DNA of 64,000 nucleotides, from NCBI RefSeq assembly GCF_004377485.1, contig NZ_SNTY01000003.1, positions 36,886 to 100,885 of the forward strand, read 5' to 3'. Below, piece after piece: positions 38,580 to 49,284 of this stretch. The position numbers were made by a program, and so were the translations under genes. This DNA is from Alkanindiges illinoisensis (GTDB lineage: Bacteria > Pseudomonadota > Gammaproteobacteria > Pseudomonadales > Moraxellaceae). The notes below the pieces were generated by a model. The model was given only the letters and a program-made list of their open reading frames with translations, ran no database searches and was not told the DNA's origin. Positions within the stretch are counted from its first letter, which is position 1, and every line of letters starts with the position of its first letter.

Positions 38580-39941
38580 CTACAACAGAGTAACCCGATT
38601 GCCTTGCAGTTCCTGTGATAATGCATAGGCCTGATGGTCTGACAGGCTGCTCAGCATATCCAGGATCTGCATGATGTTGTGATAATGAAAGCTGGGTTCT
38701 TCTTTCAAGACCGCACCATGCGCATGCAAAATATGCATCAGGCGTTGCTCGCGAAAACTTAAATGATGCTGCTTAACCGCCAGCGGCATAAAGGCATCCA
38801 GCAACACATGCAAACTGGAATTGGCCACCAGCTCCAGCCGTGCCTTTTGTGGATGGGTAAAAATCCGTGTCCGCGCCAGATTTTTGGCCGCTTCCACGCC
38901 ATGACACAAATCCGGCGGACAATGATCGAGCAAGCTGCCTTTAAGTTGCCCCGCCAGAATTTGTTCATGCTGGCGCTTAAACGCATCGGTCACTTCATCG
39001 ACCAGCCGTTTCATAGCACGGCCGCGCAACGCCGCCAGTTTTTGCGGAATGGGAACATTACGGCTAATTTCATCGGGTGCACCATAATCTGCAATCAGGG
39101 TTAAAAACAGCGGTTCCACTTCATGATAATGCAGCATCCCCAGTTGCAGTCCATCTTCCAGATCAATCAGCGCATAGCAAATATCATCGGCAGCTTCCAG
39201 CAAATAGGTGAGTGGATGGCGGCAAAACTGATAATCACCAGTTTGAATTAAACCCAGATGCTCAGCAATTTCCAGCAAAATGCCTTTTTCACTTTGATAA
39301 CAGCCAAACTTGGCGCGCCTGTGTGAAGGATGCAAACTGGCTGGATCAAGTGGTTTGGCCAGCCACGGATATTTTAAATACGCCCCCAGCGTGGCATAGG
39401 TCAGGCGCATACCGCCATCATCCGGGTGATATTCCAGACGGCTTAATACCCGTAAACCCTGTGCATTGCCTTCAAACTGGCACACATCGGCGCGCTGTTC
39501 AGGTGTGAGTGAAATCAGCAAATGCTGATGCTTTGGATGCTCAAACCAGTCGCGGATGGCATATTCACCTGCATGGCCAAACGGTGGATTGCCAATATCA
39601 TGCGCAAGGCACGCTGCCTGAATAATGGCACCCACATCTGCTGGATCAATCCACGCTGGCAATTCACCCCTGATTTTTTCAGCGGCCAGCATGCCCAGCG
39701 AGCGACCAATGCAGGACACCTCAAGTGAGTGGGTGAGCCGGGTGTGAATCCCATCATTCTGGGTGAGCGGATGTACCTGTGTCTTGCGGTTTAGCTGGCG
39801 GAAACTGCTAGAAAAAATGATCCGGTCATAATCCTTATGAAAGGCTGTACGTCCCTGTTCACTGCTGCCATGCTGAGAGTGACTTTTTTTACTGCCCAGT
39901 CGAATGGGAGAAAGTAGCTGTGCCCAACGCATTACTTGCAT
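38580..39941 (-). CDS. dgt: dGTPase-like deoxynucleoside triphosphate triphosphohydrolase
   Basis: A 453-residue HD-domain enzyme. Metal-binding residues are in RLTHSLEVSCIGR and ACLAHDIGNPPFGHAGE, with FEGNAQGLRVLSRLE downstream as in dGTP triphosphohydrolases. It hydrolyses dNTPs to deoxynucleoside and triphosphate. The ATG at 39941 is preferred to a TTG at 39989. It is transcribed away from the LEA-like pseudogene. Confidence 0.9.
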   Translation of the reverse strand: MQVMRWAQLLSPIRLGSKKSHSQHGSSEQGRTAFHKDYDRIIFSSSFRQLNRKTQVHPLTQNDGIHTRLTHSLEVSCIGRSLGMLAAEKIRGELPAWIDPADVGAIIQAACLAHDIGNPPFGHAGEYAIRDWFEHPKHQHLLISLTPEQRADVCQFEGNAQGLRVLSRLEYHPDDGGMRLTYATLGAYLKYPWLAKPLDPASLHPSHRRAKFGCYQSEKGILLEIAEHLGLIQTGDYQFCRHPLTYLLEAADDICYALIDLEDGLQLGMLHYHEVEPLFLTLIADYGAPDEISRNVPIPQKLAALRGRAMKRLVDEVTDAFKRQHEQILAGQLKGSLLDHCPPDLCHGVEAAKNLARTRIFTHPQKARLELVANSSLHVLLDAFMPLAVKQHHLSFREQRLMHILHAHGAVLKEEPSFHYHNIMQILDMLSSLSDHQAYALSQELQGNRVTLL

Positions 39942-40025
39942 AGAATCCAGATTATTATTCAGGTTATCAATTATAACTGATGATGCCAAAGATTATTGGT
40001 TTAAGCGAGGCTTATATAAGACGGG

Positions 40026-40042
40026 ACGTCAAAATATGACGT
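40026..40042. other. Inverted repeat ACGTCA-N5-TGACGT upstream of dgt
   Basis: A 17-bp palindrome with 6-bp arms about 85 bases upstream of the dgt start. It resembles a protein-binding site; no regulator can be named. The rest of the 476-bp spacer between dgt and the LEA-like pseudogene holds one MITE-like repeat and nothing else I can support. Confidence 0.3.
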
Positions 40043-40107
40043 ACTTAAGCTAAAGGGCTTACATACAGCAGGATGCTAAACATAAGCCCTGTTAACAAAA
40101 CAATATT

Positions 40108-40204
40108 ATTAGATCTCTTGCATAAGTCTGGTTTCGACAAGCTCAACCAACGCTGCCTGAGCCTGTCGAAGGCAAGTTGGTACAACTTATGAAAGAAGTC
40201 TATT
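40108..40204 (+). repeat. 97-bp MITE-like element, copy B
   Basis: Terminal inverted repeats of 20 bp match at 16 positions (40108-40127 against the complement of 40185-40204). Inside is a 13-bp hairpin (TTCGACAAGCTCA 40133-40145, TGAGCCTGTCGAA 40158-40170, one non-pairing position). It is identical at 95 of 97 positions to the complement of copy C at 50163-50259. It has no coding capacity. Confidence 0.8.
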
Positions 40205-40417
40205 CTACTTATAAATATTTCTAAAAAACGGCCTGCCTACCCATTTTTCCAGTTTTTGGCACTAGCTATAAGAAGTTGATGACAAACCAATGTATTTCAT
40301 TAAGGTATGCCGCTAAGCAATAGGACATGCTCATTTCACAAAGCGATCAGTGATCTGAGATGAGGTATTTGCATCTATCATAATACATTGATCAAGTTAA
40401 AAAAGTGGAGTCAAAAT

Positions 40418-41098
40418 ATGCTGTTTCGTACAAAAACATTATTTGCCGTTTCAACCCTGTCTTTAGCCCTTGCCAGTTCAGCATTTGCTGCCAGCCTTGA
40501 CAGCCAGAGCAATGCCACTGTTAAAGTGGGAAATACCAATGCTGGAGTTTCTGTCAATGCCAATGCAGAAACAAATGGCAGTGGTGTATTAACAGGAATT
40601 AAAAGCCTGGGTAACAGTGCCGTAAATGGCCTTGAAAAAGCAGGTGGCGTGGTGGTGAATGAAACCTAATCTGCCACCAGTTATGTGGGTGACAAAACCG
40701 AGGCGGCATGGGATAAAACCAAAGAAGTGAGTAGCAGTGTAGCCAGCAATGTGAAAGCGGATACCAGTAAAGCAGCGCACGCCACCACTGATACCGTAAA
40801 ATCAGGCTGGGACAAAACCAGACAGGCGGGTGAAACAGTCGCCGACAAAGCAGGCAACACCAGCGCGAATGTGGTGAATACCACAAAATCTACCAGTAAA
40901 AAAGCCTATGACAAAACTATAAATGGCAGCAAGAAACTGGCCAGTAAAACCAGCCATAAAATCAATGCAGGTTTAACCAAAACCAGGCAGCAGATTCATA
41001 CCCCTGCGACAACTGTAGATGTTAATCACCAGACTCATGTTGAGACAGGTCTGGGCAAGGCAGGCGTTGCTGGAAATGCGCGTGTTGATGCGCGCTAA
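40418..41098 (+). pseudogene. Exported LEA-like protein gene interrupted by one in-frame stop
   Basis: The ATG at 40418 follows GGAG at a good distance and encodes a clear signal peptide ending SSAFAAS. The frame meets TAA at 40667-40669 (83 codons) and then continues open in the same frame to the stop at 41096-41098. The second part is hydrophilic with repeated (A/W)DKT(K/R) units and many Ala, Thr, Ser and Lys, resembling late-embryogenesis-abundant (group 3) helices. Undoing the single stop would give about 226 residues. The part after the stop also has a fallback GTG at 40685. The downstream half keeps clean coding character, so the mutation is recent or the sequence has an error. Confidence 0.7.
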
Positions 41099-41187
41099 TT
41101 GAACTGAAGATTTTGGGATGCGATAAATCACTTGGCATTCATCCTATCATTCCATACCCATGAAATTCCATAAACACAAAAGTACAT

Positions 41188-41216
41188 GAAAAAGGGAACT
41201 TCGGTTCTCTTTTTTG
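41188..41216 (+). terminator. Terminator with UUCG tetraloop after the LEA-like pseudogene
   Basis: Stem AAAAAGGGAAC (41189-41199), loop TTCG, stem GTTCTCTTTTT (41204-41214) with one G-U pair, then T residues. A C(UUCG)G tetraloop terminator closing the pseudogene transcript before purL. Confidence 0.8.
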
Positions 41217-41386
41217 TATGGAAAAAGGCAAATGGCGATCTCTAAAAGAAGTAAAATAAAATGTTTAAAATGTGACCGCAATACATGAAAGCCTAGCTGA
41301 TTTGATCATTTGCGCGTATCATATAGCGCTTCTTTCAAACATTGTGGTTTTGTTAGTTGTAACAAGCCCATGGAGCCAGTTTCAGC

Positions 41387-44300
41387 ATGTTTATTGTGGC
41401 CGGTGCGTCAGCACTTTCTGCCTTCAAGCAGCGTCAGCTTTTATCCCGTATTTCTGCGCTTAGCTCAGTTGCAAACACTGTTACAACGATAGAAAGCCAA
41501 TTTGTTTATCTCTTTGATCAGGAGTTAAGCGGACATCAGCAAACGGTTGCTGATCAATTGCTTAACGATGGCCAGAAATATGCCCTGACTGTCGCTGAAT
41601 CTGGCGATGTGCAGGTGCTGGTCACCACCCGGATTGGCACAATTTCGCCCTGGTCATCCAAGGCCACTGATATTTTCAAGAACTGTAATGCCCCGGTTCA
41701 TCGGCTGGAGCGCGGGATTTTATATACCCTGCGTGGCTTGAGCCAGCTCAATGCAGAGGTGTCTGCGCTACTGCATGACCGCATGACCGAAACGGTATTT
41801 GCCACCATTGACGCTGCTGCTGCACTATTTAGTGAAACAGCACCAAAGCCCTTGCAATCAGTGGATATTCTGGGTCATGGCAAGGATGCACTGGTTAAGG
41901 CCAATCAGGAATTTGGCTTTGCGTTATCGATGCAGGAAATTGAATACCTGACTGATGCCTTCACCCAGCTTGGCCGTAACCCGCATGACATTGAACTGAT
42001 GATGTTTGCGCAGGCCAACTCTGAGCATTGTCGCCATAAAATCTTTAATGCGGAATGGACCATCAATGGTGAAAAGCAGCCATTGTCATTGTTCCAGATG
42101 ATTAAAAACACCTATAAGCAATCACCCAATGATGTGTTGTCTGCCTATAAAGACAATGCCTCGGTGATTGTGGGTTTTGATGCTGCGCGCTTCTACCAGC
42201 AGTATCAGCCTGAAAATGGCCAGCATGAATACAGCTACCGCAATCAGGCTGTACATATTCTGATGAAAGTGGAAACTCATAACCACCCGACAGCCATTGC
42301 ACCATTTGCGGGCGCTGCCACCGGTTCGGGTGGTGAAATTCGTGATGAAGGCGCAACAGGCCGTGGTGGTAAGCCCAAAGCCGGTCTGGCTGGGTTTACT
42401 GTATCCAACCTGAATATTCCCGGCTTTGAACAGCCATGGGAAGTTCCTTATGGCAAGCCATCACGTATGGCTTCTGCCTTGCAAATCATGATTGAAGGCC
42501 CGCTGGGTGCTGCTGCATTTAACAATGAATTTGGCCGTCCAAACCTGTGTGGTTATTTCCGTACCTTTGAGCAGGCGATTCCAACCTTAAAAGGTGTAGA
42601 GGGTGCTTCATTGGAGATCAGGGGCTTCCATAAGCCGATCATGATTGCTGGCGGTTATGGCAACATTCGCCCTGAGCATGTGGAAAAGAACCCAATTGAA
42701 CCCGGCGATTTGCTGATTGTACTGGGTGGCCCGGCACTACTGATTGGTCTGGGTGGCGGTGCAGCGTCCAGTGTGGACAGTGGGACGATGGGCGAGCAGC
42801 TGGATTTTGCCTCTGTACAGCGTGACAATCCGGAAATGGAACGCCGTTGCCAGGAAGTGATTGATGCGTGCTGGGGCATGGAAGATGCCAACCCAATTGT
42901 TTCTGTCCATGATGTGGGCGCAGGCGGCTTATCCAATGCCATGCCTGAGCTGGTGAATGACCATAAGCTGGGCGCAATACTAAACCTGCGCAAGATTCCA
43001 TCACTGGAAACCGGCATGTCGCCGATGGAAATCTGGTCAAACGAAGCACAGGAACGTTATGTGCTGGCCATTCGCCCAGATTCACTGGAACTGTTTGAAT
43101 CACTGTGTGCACGTGAGCGGTGTCCATTTGCGGTACTGGGTGAAGCCACCGAAGCCCGTCATTTAACGGTAGAAGATCCACTGTTTGACAATAAGGCGGT
43201 TGATATTCCCATGCAGGTGATGCTGGGTGGTACGCCACGCATGCAGCGCAGCTATGACACTATGACCCGTCAGGGTAGTGCTTTTGACACCAGCACGATT
43301 GATTTAAAAGATGCAATTTTCCGTGTATTGCGTCATCCATCGGTAGCCAGCAAGTCTTTCCTGATTACTATTGGTGACCGTTCGATTACCGGTATGGTTG
43401 CGCGTGACCAGATGGTTGGCCCTTGGCAGGTTCCTGTGGCCGATTGTGCGGTGACTACCACTGGTTATCAAACTTATACTGGCGAAGCCATGAGTATGGG
43501 TGAGCGTCCACCGGTTGCCTTGCTTAATCCGGCAGCTTCAGCACGTTTGGCCGTGGCAGAAGCCATTACCAACATTAGTGCCAGCCGGATCAAGCAACTC
43601 AGTGACATTAAACTGTCTGCCAACTGGATGGCTGCGGCTGGACAGATGGGTGAAGATCAGGCGCTGTTTGAAGCGGTAAAAACTGTCGGTATGGAAATTT
43701 GTCCAGCACTGGACATTGCCATTCCGGTGGGCAAGGACTCATTGTCCATGCGCACCACTTGGCAGGATGCAGAAACGGGTGAAGAAAAGGCGGTGACTTC
43801 GCCAATGTCTGCCATTATTTCTGCTTTTGCCCCGGTACAGGACGTGCGTAAAACCCTGACCCCAGAACTCAAGCGGATTGAAGACACAGTGCTGGTACGT
43901 CTGGATTTGTCGCGTGGCAAGTTCCGTCTCGGTGCTTCCATTTTGGCACAGGTGTATCAGGCACTGGGTGAAACCACGGCTGACCTTGATTCAACCGATG
44001 ACCTTAAAGCCTTCTTTGCCTTAATTCAGGACTGGAACCAGCGTGGTTTGCTCTTGGCCTACCACGATATTGGCGATGGTGGTTTGCTGGCTTCTGTCAG
44101 TGAAATGATGTTTGCTTCACGTCTTGGTGCTGACTTGCAGCTAAAGGGCAATGACGTACTGGCTGAACTGTTTGCCGAAGAAATTGGTGCGGTTGTGCAG
44201 ATTACTGCTGCCAACTGGGCACAACTGCAGCAAGAGTTACAAGGCCATCTGTTACAGGATGCCATTGTACAAATTGGTACCGTCAATTCCAGCGACCAGT

Positions 44301-45277
44301 TAACTGTGGCTGGATTAACCTTGTCTCGTGTAGAAATGCAGCAGGCCTGGGCTGAAGTGAGCTATCAAATTCAGCGCTTGCGCGATAACCCCGAAGGTGC
44401 CGATCAGGAATTTAGCCTAATTGCTAACCCGGACTTCCAGGGCCTGATTGCCAAGCCAACCTTTGACCTGAATGAGCCGGTTGAGGCGCCGTTTATCAAT
44501 GTGCGCAAGCCCAAGATGGCCATCCTGCGTGAGCAGGGCGTGAATGGACAGCTGGAAATGGCAGCCGGTTTTGAGAAAGCTGGCTTCTGTAGCGTTGACG
44601 TTCACATGAGCGATTTGCTGGCAGGCCATATTGACCTGAATGATTTTGAAGGTCTGGTGGCTTGTGGTGGCTTTAGCTACGGTGACGTGTTAGGCGCTGG
44701 CGGGGGCTGGGCCAAATCCATCATGTTCAATACCCGCTTGCGCGACCAGTTTGTGCGTTTCTTCCAGCGTGAGGAAACCTTTAGTCTGGGTATCTGTAAT
44801 GGTTGTCAGATGATGGCACAGCTTAAAGACCTGATTCCCGGCGCTCAGGACTGGCCACGTTTCTACCAGAACACCAGTGAGCGTTTTGAAGCACGTACGG
44901 TAAATGTACGTGTTGAAAAATCCCGTTCGGTGCTGCTGGAAGACATGGCTGGTTCAATTTTACCGATTGCCGTAGCACATGGTGAAGGTCGCGTAGTTGG
45001 CAGTGATGATGCCTTGGCAAGCCTTGCAGCACAGCAACAAATTACCTTGCGCTATGTGGACAGTCAGGGCAATCCAACCCAGCATTATCCACTCAATCCA
45101 AATGGCTCACCGGATGGTATTACCGGGGTCACCAGTCTGGATGGCCGTGCGACCATTTTAATGCCGCACCCGGAGCGTACTTTCCGTGCCGTGCAGCACT
45201 CCTGGAAGCCGGAAGACTGGCAGGATGATGGGGCGTGGATGCGCTTGTTCCGCAATGCACGTCGCTTTATAGGATAA
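41387..45277 (+). CDS. purL: Phosphoribosylformylglycinamidine synthase, large single-chain type
   Basis: A 1296-residue fused FGAM synthase typical of gammaproteobacteria. The N-terminal domain is followed by two AIR-synthetase-like halves ([64 protein letters not shown]) and a C-terminal glutaminase with the nucleophile in GICNGCQMM and the His/Glu pair in HPERTFR. Fourth step of purine synthesis. It stands alone between terminators. Confidence 0.95.
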   Translation: MFIVAGASALSAFKQRQLLSRISALSSVANTVTTIESQFVYLFDQELSGHQQTVADQLLNDGQKYALTVAESGDVQVLVTTRIGTISPWSSKATDIFKNCNAPVHRLERGILYTLRGLSQLNAEVSALLHDRMTETVFATIDAAAALFSETAPKPLQSVDILGHGKDALVKANQEFGFALSMQEIEYLTDAFTQLGRNPHDIELMMFAQANSEHCRHKIFNAEWTINGEKQPLSLFQMIKNTYKQSPNDVLSAYKDNASVIVGFDAARFYQQYQPENGQHEYSYRNQAVHILMKVETHNHPTAIAPFAGAATGSGGEIRDEGATGRGGKPKAGLAGFTVSNLNIPGFEQPWEVPYGKPSRMASALQIMIEGPLGAAAFNNEFGRPNLCGYFRTFEQAIPTLKGVEGASLEIRGFHKPIMIAGGYGNIRPEHVEKNPIEPGDLLIVLGGPALLIGLGGGAASSVDSGTMGEQLDFASVQRDNPEMERRCQEVIDACWGMEDANPIVSVHDVGAGGLSNAMPELVNDHKLGAILNLRKIPSLETGMSPMEIWSNEAQERYVLAIRPDSLELFESLCARERCPFAVLGEATEARHLTVEDPLFDNKAVDIPMQVMLGGTPRMQRSYDTMTRQGSAFDTSTIDLKDAIFRVLRHPSVASKSFLITIGDRSITGMVARDQMVGPWQVPVADCAVTTTGYQTYTGEAMSMGERPPVALLNPAASARLAVAEAITNISASRIKQLSDIKLSANWMAAAGQMGEDQALFEAVKTVGMEICPALDIAIPVGKDSLSMRTTWQDAETGEEKAVTSPMSAIISAFAPVQDVRKTLTPELKRIEDTVLVRLDLSRGKFRLGASILAQVYQALGETTADLDSTDDLKAFFALIQDWNQRGLLLAYHDIGDGGLLASVSEMMFASRLGADLQLKGNDVLAELFAEEIGAVVQITAANWAQLQQELQGHLLQDAIVQIGTVNSSDQLTVAGLTLSRVEMQQAWAEVSYQIQRLRDNPEGADQEFSLIANPDFQGLIAKPTFDLNEPVEAPFINVRKPKMAILREQGVNGQLEMAAGFEKAGFCSVDVHMSDLLAGHIDLNDFEGLVACGGFSYGDVLGAGGGWAKSIMFNTRLRDQFVRFFQREETFSLGICNGCQMMAQLKDLIPGAQDWPRFYQNTSERFEARTVNVRVEKSRSVLLEDMAGSILPIAVAHGEGRVVGSDDALASLAAQQQITLRYVDSQGNPTQHYPLNPNGSPDGITGVTSLDGRATILMPHPERTFRAVQHSWKPEDWQDDGAWMRLFRNARRFIG

Positions 45278-45329
45278 ATGGCTGGGTAAACTGGCTGGAT
45301 AACTTTTAGCTATAAAATCCATGTTGTAT

Positions 45330-45359
45330 AAAAAGCCGTATCTGATGATGCGGCTTTTT
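45330..45359 (+). terminator. Terminator after purL
   Basis: Stem AAAAAGCCG (45330-45338) and CGGCTTTTT (45351-45359), 12-base loop, T run. The remaining spacer to 45571 is AT-rich and shows nothing else I can support. Confidence 0.8.
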
Positions 45360-45571
45360 TATTCAATTTTTGGCCTTATTCAAGTGAAAATAAATAGACG
45401 TGCTTATATTTTAACGCTATCTTTAGAGCACATAATAATTGGTATTTGTGCCAAAACAATAAGGCATATCAGTCAATGCAAAGTCGCATGATGATTATCT
45501 TTACATTGTATTGCAGCGTAATTTGCACAAATTAGCCACAACTTTGCAAATTAAAAGTTAAGGAATGATGG

Positions 45572-45883
45572 ATGTACAAACTGGTTTTTTTTGTTCCGGA
45601 CACCCATGTCAATGAGGTGAAAGAAGCCATATTTGCTGCAGGGGCTGGCAAAGTCGGGGACTATGAATGCTGTGCTTGGCAGGTCTTGGGGCAGGGGCAG
45701 TTTCGCCCGTTAAAAGGGACCAATCCGCATATTGGTGAAGTAGGCAAGATTGAGCTGGTGCCTGAATGGCGTGTCGAGGTGGTTTTGCCGCGTGACAAGC
45801 TGGCCAAGGTTTTAAAAGTCATGAAAGAATCTCATCCTTACGAGCACCCGGCCTTTGATGTGATTCAGCTCATTTCGTGGTAG
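45572..45883 (+). CDS. YqfO/NIF3-type small protein (CutA/PII-like fold)
   Basis: A 103-residue protein beginning YKLVFFVPDTHVNEVKEAIFAAGAGKVGDYE and ending YEHPAFDVI, which matches the insertion domain of YqfO/NIF3 proteins as a stand-alone protein. Residues GNP-like and HPYEHP are conserved in that family. Metal or nucleotide binding is possible; function is not known. It has its own promoter region and no operon partner. Confidence 0.75.
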   Translation: MYKLVFFVPDTHVNEVKEAIFAAGAGKVGDYECCAWQVLGQGQFRPLKGTNPHIGEVGKIELVPEWRVEVVLPRDKLAKVLKVMKESHPYEHPAFDVIQLISW

Positions 45884-46080
45884 AGGCTGCAAAATACTAT
45901 TTGTATAACGAATTCATCACCATTAGGCCTGTGTCACCATGAGGCAGGCCTTCATATTATTCAGAAAAAATATTTTTTTGACAGTAAACACGTTAAATTC
46001 ATTTAAAATAATATGTCCGCCTGTAAGCACAGTCCTGTTCACAGGGCTAAGGCGCATTCATTATTTTTCAGGGGCTACAT

Positions 46081-46716
46081 GTGTTTGATTTTCTGGTTTT
46101 TATTGGTCGTTTTCAGCCATTTCATCTGGCCCATCAGGCTGTAATTCAGGAAGCCTTTAAGCACAGTAAATCGGTGATTATTCTACTGGGTTCGGCCCAA
46201 CCTGAAGAAGGATTCAGCGAAACATCATTTCGTGCTGATACCAAGCTAGAGTCATGTGAATCCCGTACGCTCAAGAATGTTTTTACAGCTACAGAACGTG
46301 AAGAAATGATTCGGGCTGCTTTTGCGCCAGAGCAACAAAGTCAGCTACATTTCGCGGGTTTAGTCGATGTTTTTAATGATAAAAAATGGACAGCCATGGT
46401 GAAGCAGGCAGTACAGGAGATTGTTCAGCAATGCAGCCAGTCTGATGATTCAAAGATTCAAAATAAAGTAGGGTTGATTGGCCATTTCAAGGATCAAAGC
46501 TCGTATTATTTAGCACTATTTCCTGAGTGGCCATTAGTTGAGCTGGACAATTATTTTCACTTGTCGGCAACCCCGATTCGTGAGCAATATTTGTTAGGCC
46601 ACTTACCTACACTAACGCAGGTTCCAGCCTCCACATTAAGCTACTTAATGAATTTCCAGCAAACATCAAGCTATCGAGCGTTACAGCAACAGGCGCAGCA
46701 ATCGCTTAAGGTATAA
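46081..46716 (+). CDS. nadM: Nicotinamide-nucleotide adenylyltransferase (NadM type)
   Basis: A 211-residue nucleotidyltransferase with IGRFQPFHLAHQ (the HxxH-type ATP site) and LSATPIREQ (the ISSTxxR-type motif). It would convert NMN and ATP to NAD. In some bacteria this domain is fused to a Nudix domain; here it stands alone. The start is GTG at 46081 with AGGGG eight bases upstream; the overlapping ATG at 46079 is out of frame. Confidence 0.82.
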   Translation: MFDFLVFIGRFQPFHLAHQAVIQEAFKHSKSVIILLGSAQPEEGFSETSFRADTKLESCESRTLKNVFTATEREEMIRAAFAPEQQSQLHFAGLVDVFNDKKWTAMVKQAVQEIVQQCSQSDDSKIQNKVGLIGHFKDQSSYYLALFPEWPLVELDNYFHLSATPIREQYLLGHLPTLTQVPASTLSYLMNFQQTSSYRALQQQAQQSLKV

Positions 46717-46745
46717 CTGTACTTAACAGCTATATTGGTGAATAT

Positions 46746-47315
46746 ATGATTGCGCAGAAAATGAAAATTCCCTGTTTTGCTGTAACCCTGCCATTGCTGA
46801 TTAGCCTGGCCGCAACCACTGCACAGGCTGCCACTTTAAAAGTTGATCCTGCCCAGACCCGTGTGGCGTTTCAGGTAAAAGGTGTAGGCGGTGCCAGCGG
46901 AAGCTTTAGCAAGTTTCAAGGCACGGCCAATTATAATCCGGACAGTCTCAAAGACCTGAAAATCAATTTTGTGATTGATAGCAATAGCATTAATGCTGGT
47001 GCCAAAACAGCCATTTATAAAGGTGATAGAGTCTTTGACGTGGAAGATTATCCAACACTGACTTTTCGCAGTACACAGGTTATCCCAAAATCTGGCAATA
47101 CCGTAAAAGTTGATGGCTTGCCTACTATGCATGGTGTAACCAAACCGGTAAGCTGGAATATGCAAATTGATCCATCCCGTAGTAATGACCAGCAATTGCA
47201 CTTTACTGCCAATACCAGTATCAAGCGCAGTCAGTGGGGTATGGATGGTTATTCAAAACTGGCATCTGATCAGGTTGACCTGAATATTCAAGCTAAACTG
47301 AGCGCAGAAAGTTAG
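46746..47315 (+). CDS. YceI-family periplasmic lipid-binding-like protein
   Basis: A 189-residue exported protein: signal peptide ending TTAQAAT (about residue 28), then the YceI lipocalin-like barrel with VDPAQTRVAFQVKG, FDVEDYPTLTFRST, LPTMHGVTKPV and SIKRSQWGMDGY. YceI proteins bind isoprenoid-type lipids in the periplasm; the ligand here is unknown. It lies 29 bases after nadM. Confidence 0.88.
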   Translation: MIAQKMKIPCFAVTLPLLISLAATTAQAATLKVDPAQTRVAFQVKGVGGASGSFSKFQGTANYNPDSLKDLKINFVIDSNSINAGAKTAIYKGDRVFDVEDYPTLTFRSTQVIPKSGNTVKVDGLPTMHGVTKPVSWNMQIDPSRSNDQQLHFTANTSIKRSQWGMDGYSKLASDQVDLNIQAKLSAES

Positions 47316-47385
47316 TGCTTTAATAAGGTTAAATCCGCTTTAAGTCTTCAGTGGTTCTAAAATCCGTGTTTAAAAATTTGTTGTT

Positions 47386-47425
47386 AAAAAAGCAGAGACG
47401 ATACCCGGCGTTCTCTGCTTTTTTT
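47386..47425 (+). terminator. Terminator after the YceI gene
   Basis: Perfect 13-bp stem (AAAAAAGCAGAGA, 47386-47398, and TCTCTGCTTTTTT, 47412-47424) with a 13-base loop, between convergent YceI and bcp genes; it can act in both directions. Confidence 0.88.
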
Positions 47426-47466
47426 ATGAATGCTAAATCGCTTAAACACTAAAAATAATGATTAGA

Positions 47467-47970
47467 TCAGATGTACTGCTGAATAAAATTTAAGACCAGT
47501 GCGGCATGACCTGCTGCTTTTATCTTACGCCAGCTTTGAATCAGTTGGCCTTGCTGGTTAAACAGGAAACTGCTGCGCTCAATGCCCTGAACCTGCTTGC
47601 CATACATATTTTTGGTTTTAATCACATCAAAATAGCGGCATAGGGTTTCATTGGGATCACTAATCAATGCAAAGGGAATGCTTTCCTTTAAGGTGAATTT
47701 ATCATGTGATTTCAAGGTATCGCGTGACACCCCATAAATTTTAACCCCCAGTTTTTCAAATTCAGGCAACAAGTCACGAAAATTCTGAGCTTGCGTGGTG
47801 CAGCCTGCGGTTAAATCTTTCGGATAAAAATAAAGTAGCGTGTAATGGCCCTGAAGTGTTTGCAGGTTAAAGCTGCCTTGTGTGCTATCGACCATTAAAT
47901 CAGGTAGTTTAGCGGGTTGTTCGGATGAGTTTTTTTCGTCAGGCGTACTGATAGGAATAGAAGTTGACAT
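47467..47970 (-). CDS. bcp: Thiol peroxidase of the Bcp/PrxQ class, lacking the usual resolving cysteine
   Basis: A 167-residue peroxiredoxin with YFYPKDLTAGCTTQAQNFRD; the peroxidatic Cys is in GCTTQ. In most Bcp proteins a resolving Cys follows five residues later, but here that position is Gln. Another Cys occurs near ETLCRYFDV. The ATG at 47970 fits the family; a longer frame upstream contains a terminator and is not coding. Confidence 0.85.
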   Translation of the reverse strand: MSTSIPISTPDEKNSSEQPAKLPDLMVDSTQGSFNLQTLQGHYTLLYFYPKDLTAGCTTQAQNFRDLLPEFEKLGVKIYGVSRDTLKSHDKFTLKESIPFALISDPNETLCRYFDVIKTKNMYGKQVQGIERSSFLFNQQGQLIQSWRKIKAAGHAALVLNFIQQYI

Positions 47971-48032
47971 AAGCTTTTTAAAGGAAACCAGATAAATAAT
48001 AGTAAGTATAAAACACGAACACTTAAAATAAT

Positions 48033-48058
48033 AAAGCCCGTTCATTTTAACGGGCTTT
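48033..48058 (-). terminator. Terminator after the small exported protein gene
   Basis: Perfect 10-bp stem (AAAGCCCGTT 48033-48042, AACGGGCTTT 48049-48058), T-rich on the minus strand. Confidence 0.75.
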
Positions 48059-48091
48059 AAAAAATACAGCTTTGAACCTGGAAAAGGCGAA

Positions 48092-48448
48092 TTATTTTTT
48101 GCTGGCAGCAGGGAACTGAGGCTCACTCATTTTGACACCAGCACGGCATTTATCCAGATCACCCTTAATGCGCTTTAAGGCAGGCAGGTTATTGGGATTC
48201 TGACCTTTCATGGCAGCGCTTTGAATATCCCAGAATTCACCTAATTTAAGCTGGCTGGCCTGAACATTGATGGTACAGCTACACACCTTTTTGGCACTGG
48301 CAGAGTCAGTCATTTTCAACTGTACTGCTTCATCAGCACAGCGCTCAATCATGGCAGACTTGATATCCGTTGGTGCAGCAAAACTCATGCTGGAAGATGC
48401 CATAACAGCGGCAATGAATGCTAAACGCACAGCAGAAAATTTGATCAT
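48092..48448 (-). CDS. Small exported cysteine-containing protein
   Basis: A 118-residue protein with a signal peptide ending SSSMSFAAP (about residue 24). The mature part has four Cys (ERCADE, KKVCSCTIN, DKCRAG), suggesting disulfides in the periplasm, and a helical hydrophilic composition. I do not recognise the family. It lies just downstream of queC on the same strand, 29 bases after it, and ends at a terminator. Confidence 0.7.
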   Translation of the reverse strand: MIKFSAVRLAFIAAVMASSSMSFAAPTDIKSAMIERCADEAVQLKMTDSASAKKVCSCTINVQASQLKLGEFWDIQSAAMKGQNPNNLPALKRIKGDLDKCRAGVKMSEPQFPAASKK

Positions 48449-48477
48449 AGTAATCCTTGATGTTAATTGCCTAAATC

Positions 48478-49248
48478 TTAGTTGATAACTGCTTGATATA
48501 AGGTAGGATCTTCAACGCCTGCATCAATAAAACCCTGACGACGTAAGCGGCAACTGTCACAACGACCACAGGCATAACCGTTGTCATCCGCCTGATAGCA
48601 GGAAATGGTTTGCGCGTAGTCTACCCCGTGTTCCAGACCCAGCTGTATAATAGCTGCTTTTGTTAAATGTAATAATGGAGTTTCTATTGTAATTGGGTTA
48701 CCTTCGACGCCTGCCTTGGTGGCCAGCGCTGCCATTTTTGCAAAGGCATCAATATATTCCGGGCGGCAATCAGGGTAGCCTGAATAATCAACCGCATTCA
48801 CGCCAATCACAATGGCTGAGGCATTTTTTACTTCGGCTGCCGCCAGTGCATAAGACAGAAAAATAGTATTGCGTGCAGGCACATAAGTTACCGGAATAGC
48901 ACCAGGCTGATTTTGCCGATAGTTTTCTGACTGGCTTTCAATTTCACAGTCCTGCGGCACGGCAATGGAATCATCAGTTAAGGCAGAGCCACCTAGCTGG
49001 CGCAGGTCAATATCAATAATACGATGCTCTACACCAGCACGCTGGGCCAATGCCCGCGCTGCATCCAGTTCGCTGGAGTGACGCTGGCCATAGGAAAAAC
49101 TCAAGGCAAAGCATTCATAGCGTGCCTGTGCCCAGGCCAGACAGGTGGTTGAATCCAGCCCGCCAGACAGCAGCACAATGGCACGTGGCTTTTGCGCAGC
49201 GAGTTGAGAAATATGAGGGTTTGAATTATCAGAAGAAGACTGAGTCAT
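48478..49248 (-). CDS. queC: 7-cyano-7-deazaguanine synthase QueC
   Basis: A 256-residue PP-loop ATPase with [16 protein letters not shown] and the C-terminal zinc-binding cluster [17 protein letters not shown]. It makes preQ0 from 7-carboxy-7-deazaguanine in queuosine synthesis. queE lies 36 bases upstream on the same strand, giving the expected pathway pair. Confidence 0.94.
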   Translation of the reverse strand: MTQSSSDNSNPHISQLAAQKPRAIVLLSGGLDSTTCLAWAQARYECFALSFSYGQRHSSELDAARALAQRAGVEHRIIDIDLRQLGGSALTDDSIAVPQDCEIESQSENYRQNQPGAIPVTYVPARNTIFLSYALAAAEVKNASAIVIGVNAVDYSGYPDCRPEYIDAFAKMAALATKAGVEGNPITIETPLLHLTKAAIIQLGLEHGVDYAQTISCYQADDNGYACGRCDSCRLRRQGFIDAGVEDPTLYQAVIN

Positions 49249-49284
49249 AATATTACCTTGACCGTTATGAGCTATATCACTGGC

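Noticed and set aside
47971..48126. N-terminal extension of Bcp to 48126.
   Set aside because: It would read through the terminator hairpin at 48033-48058 and overlap the end of the exported protein gene.
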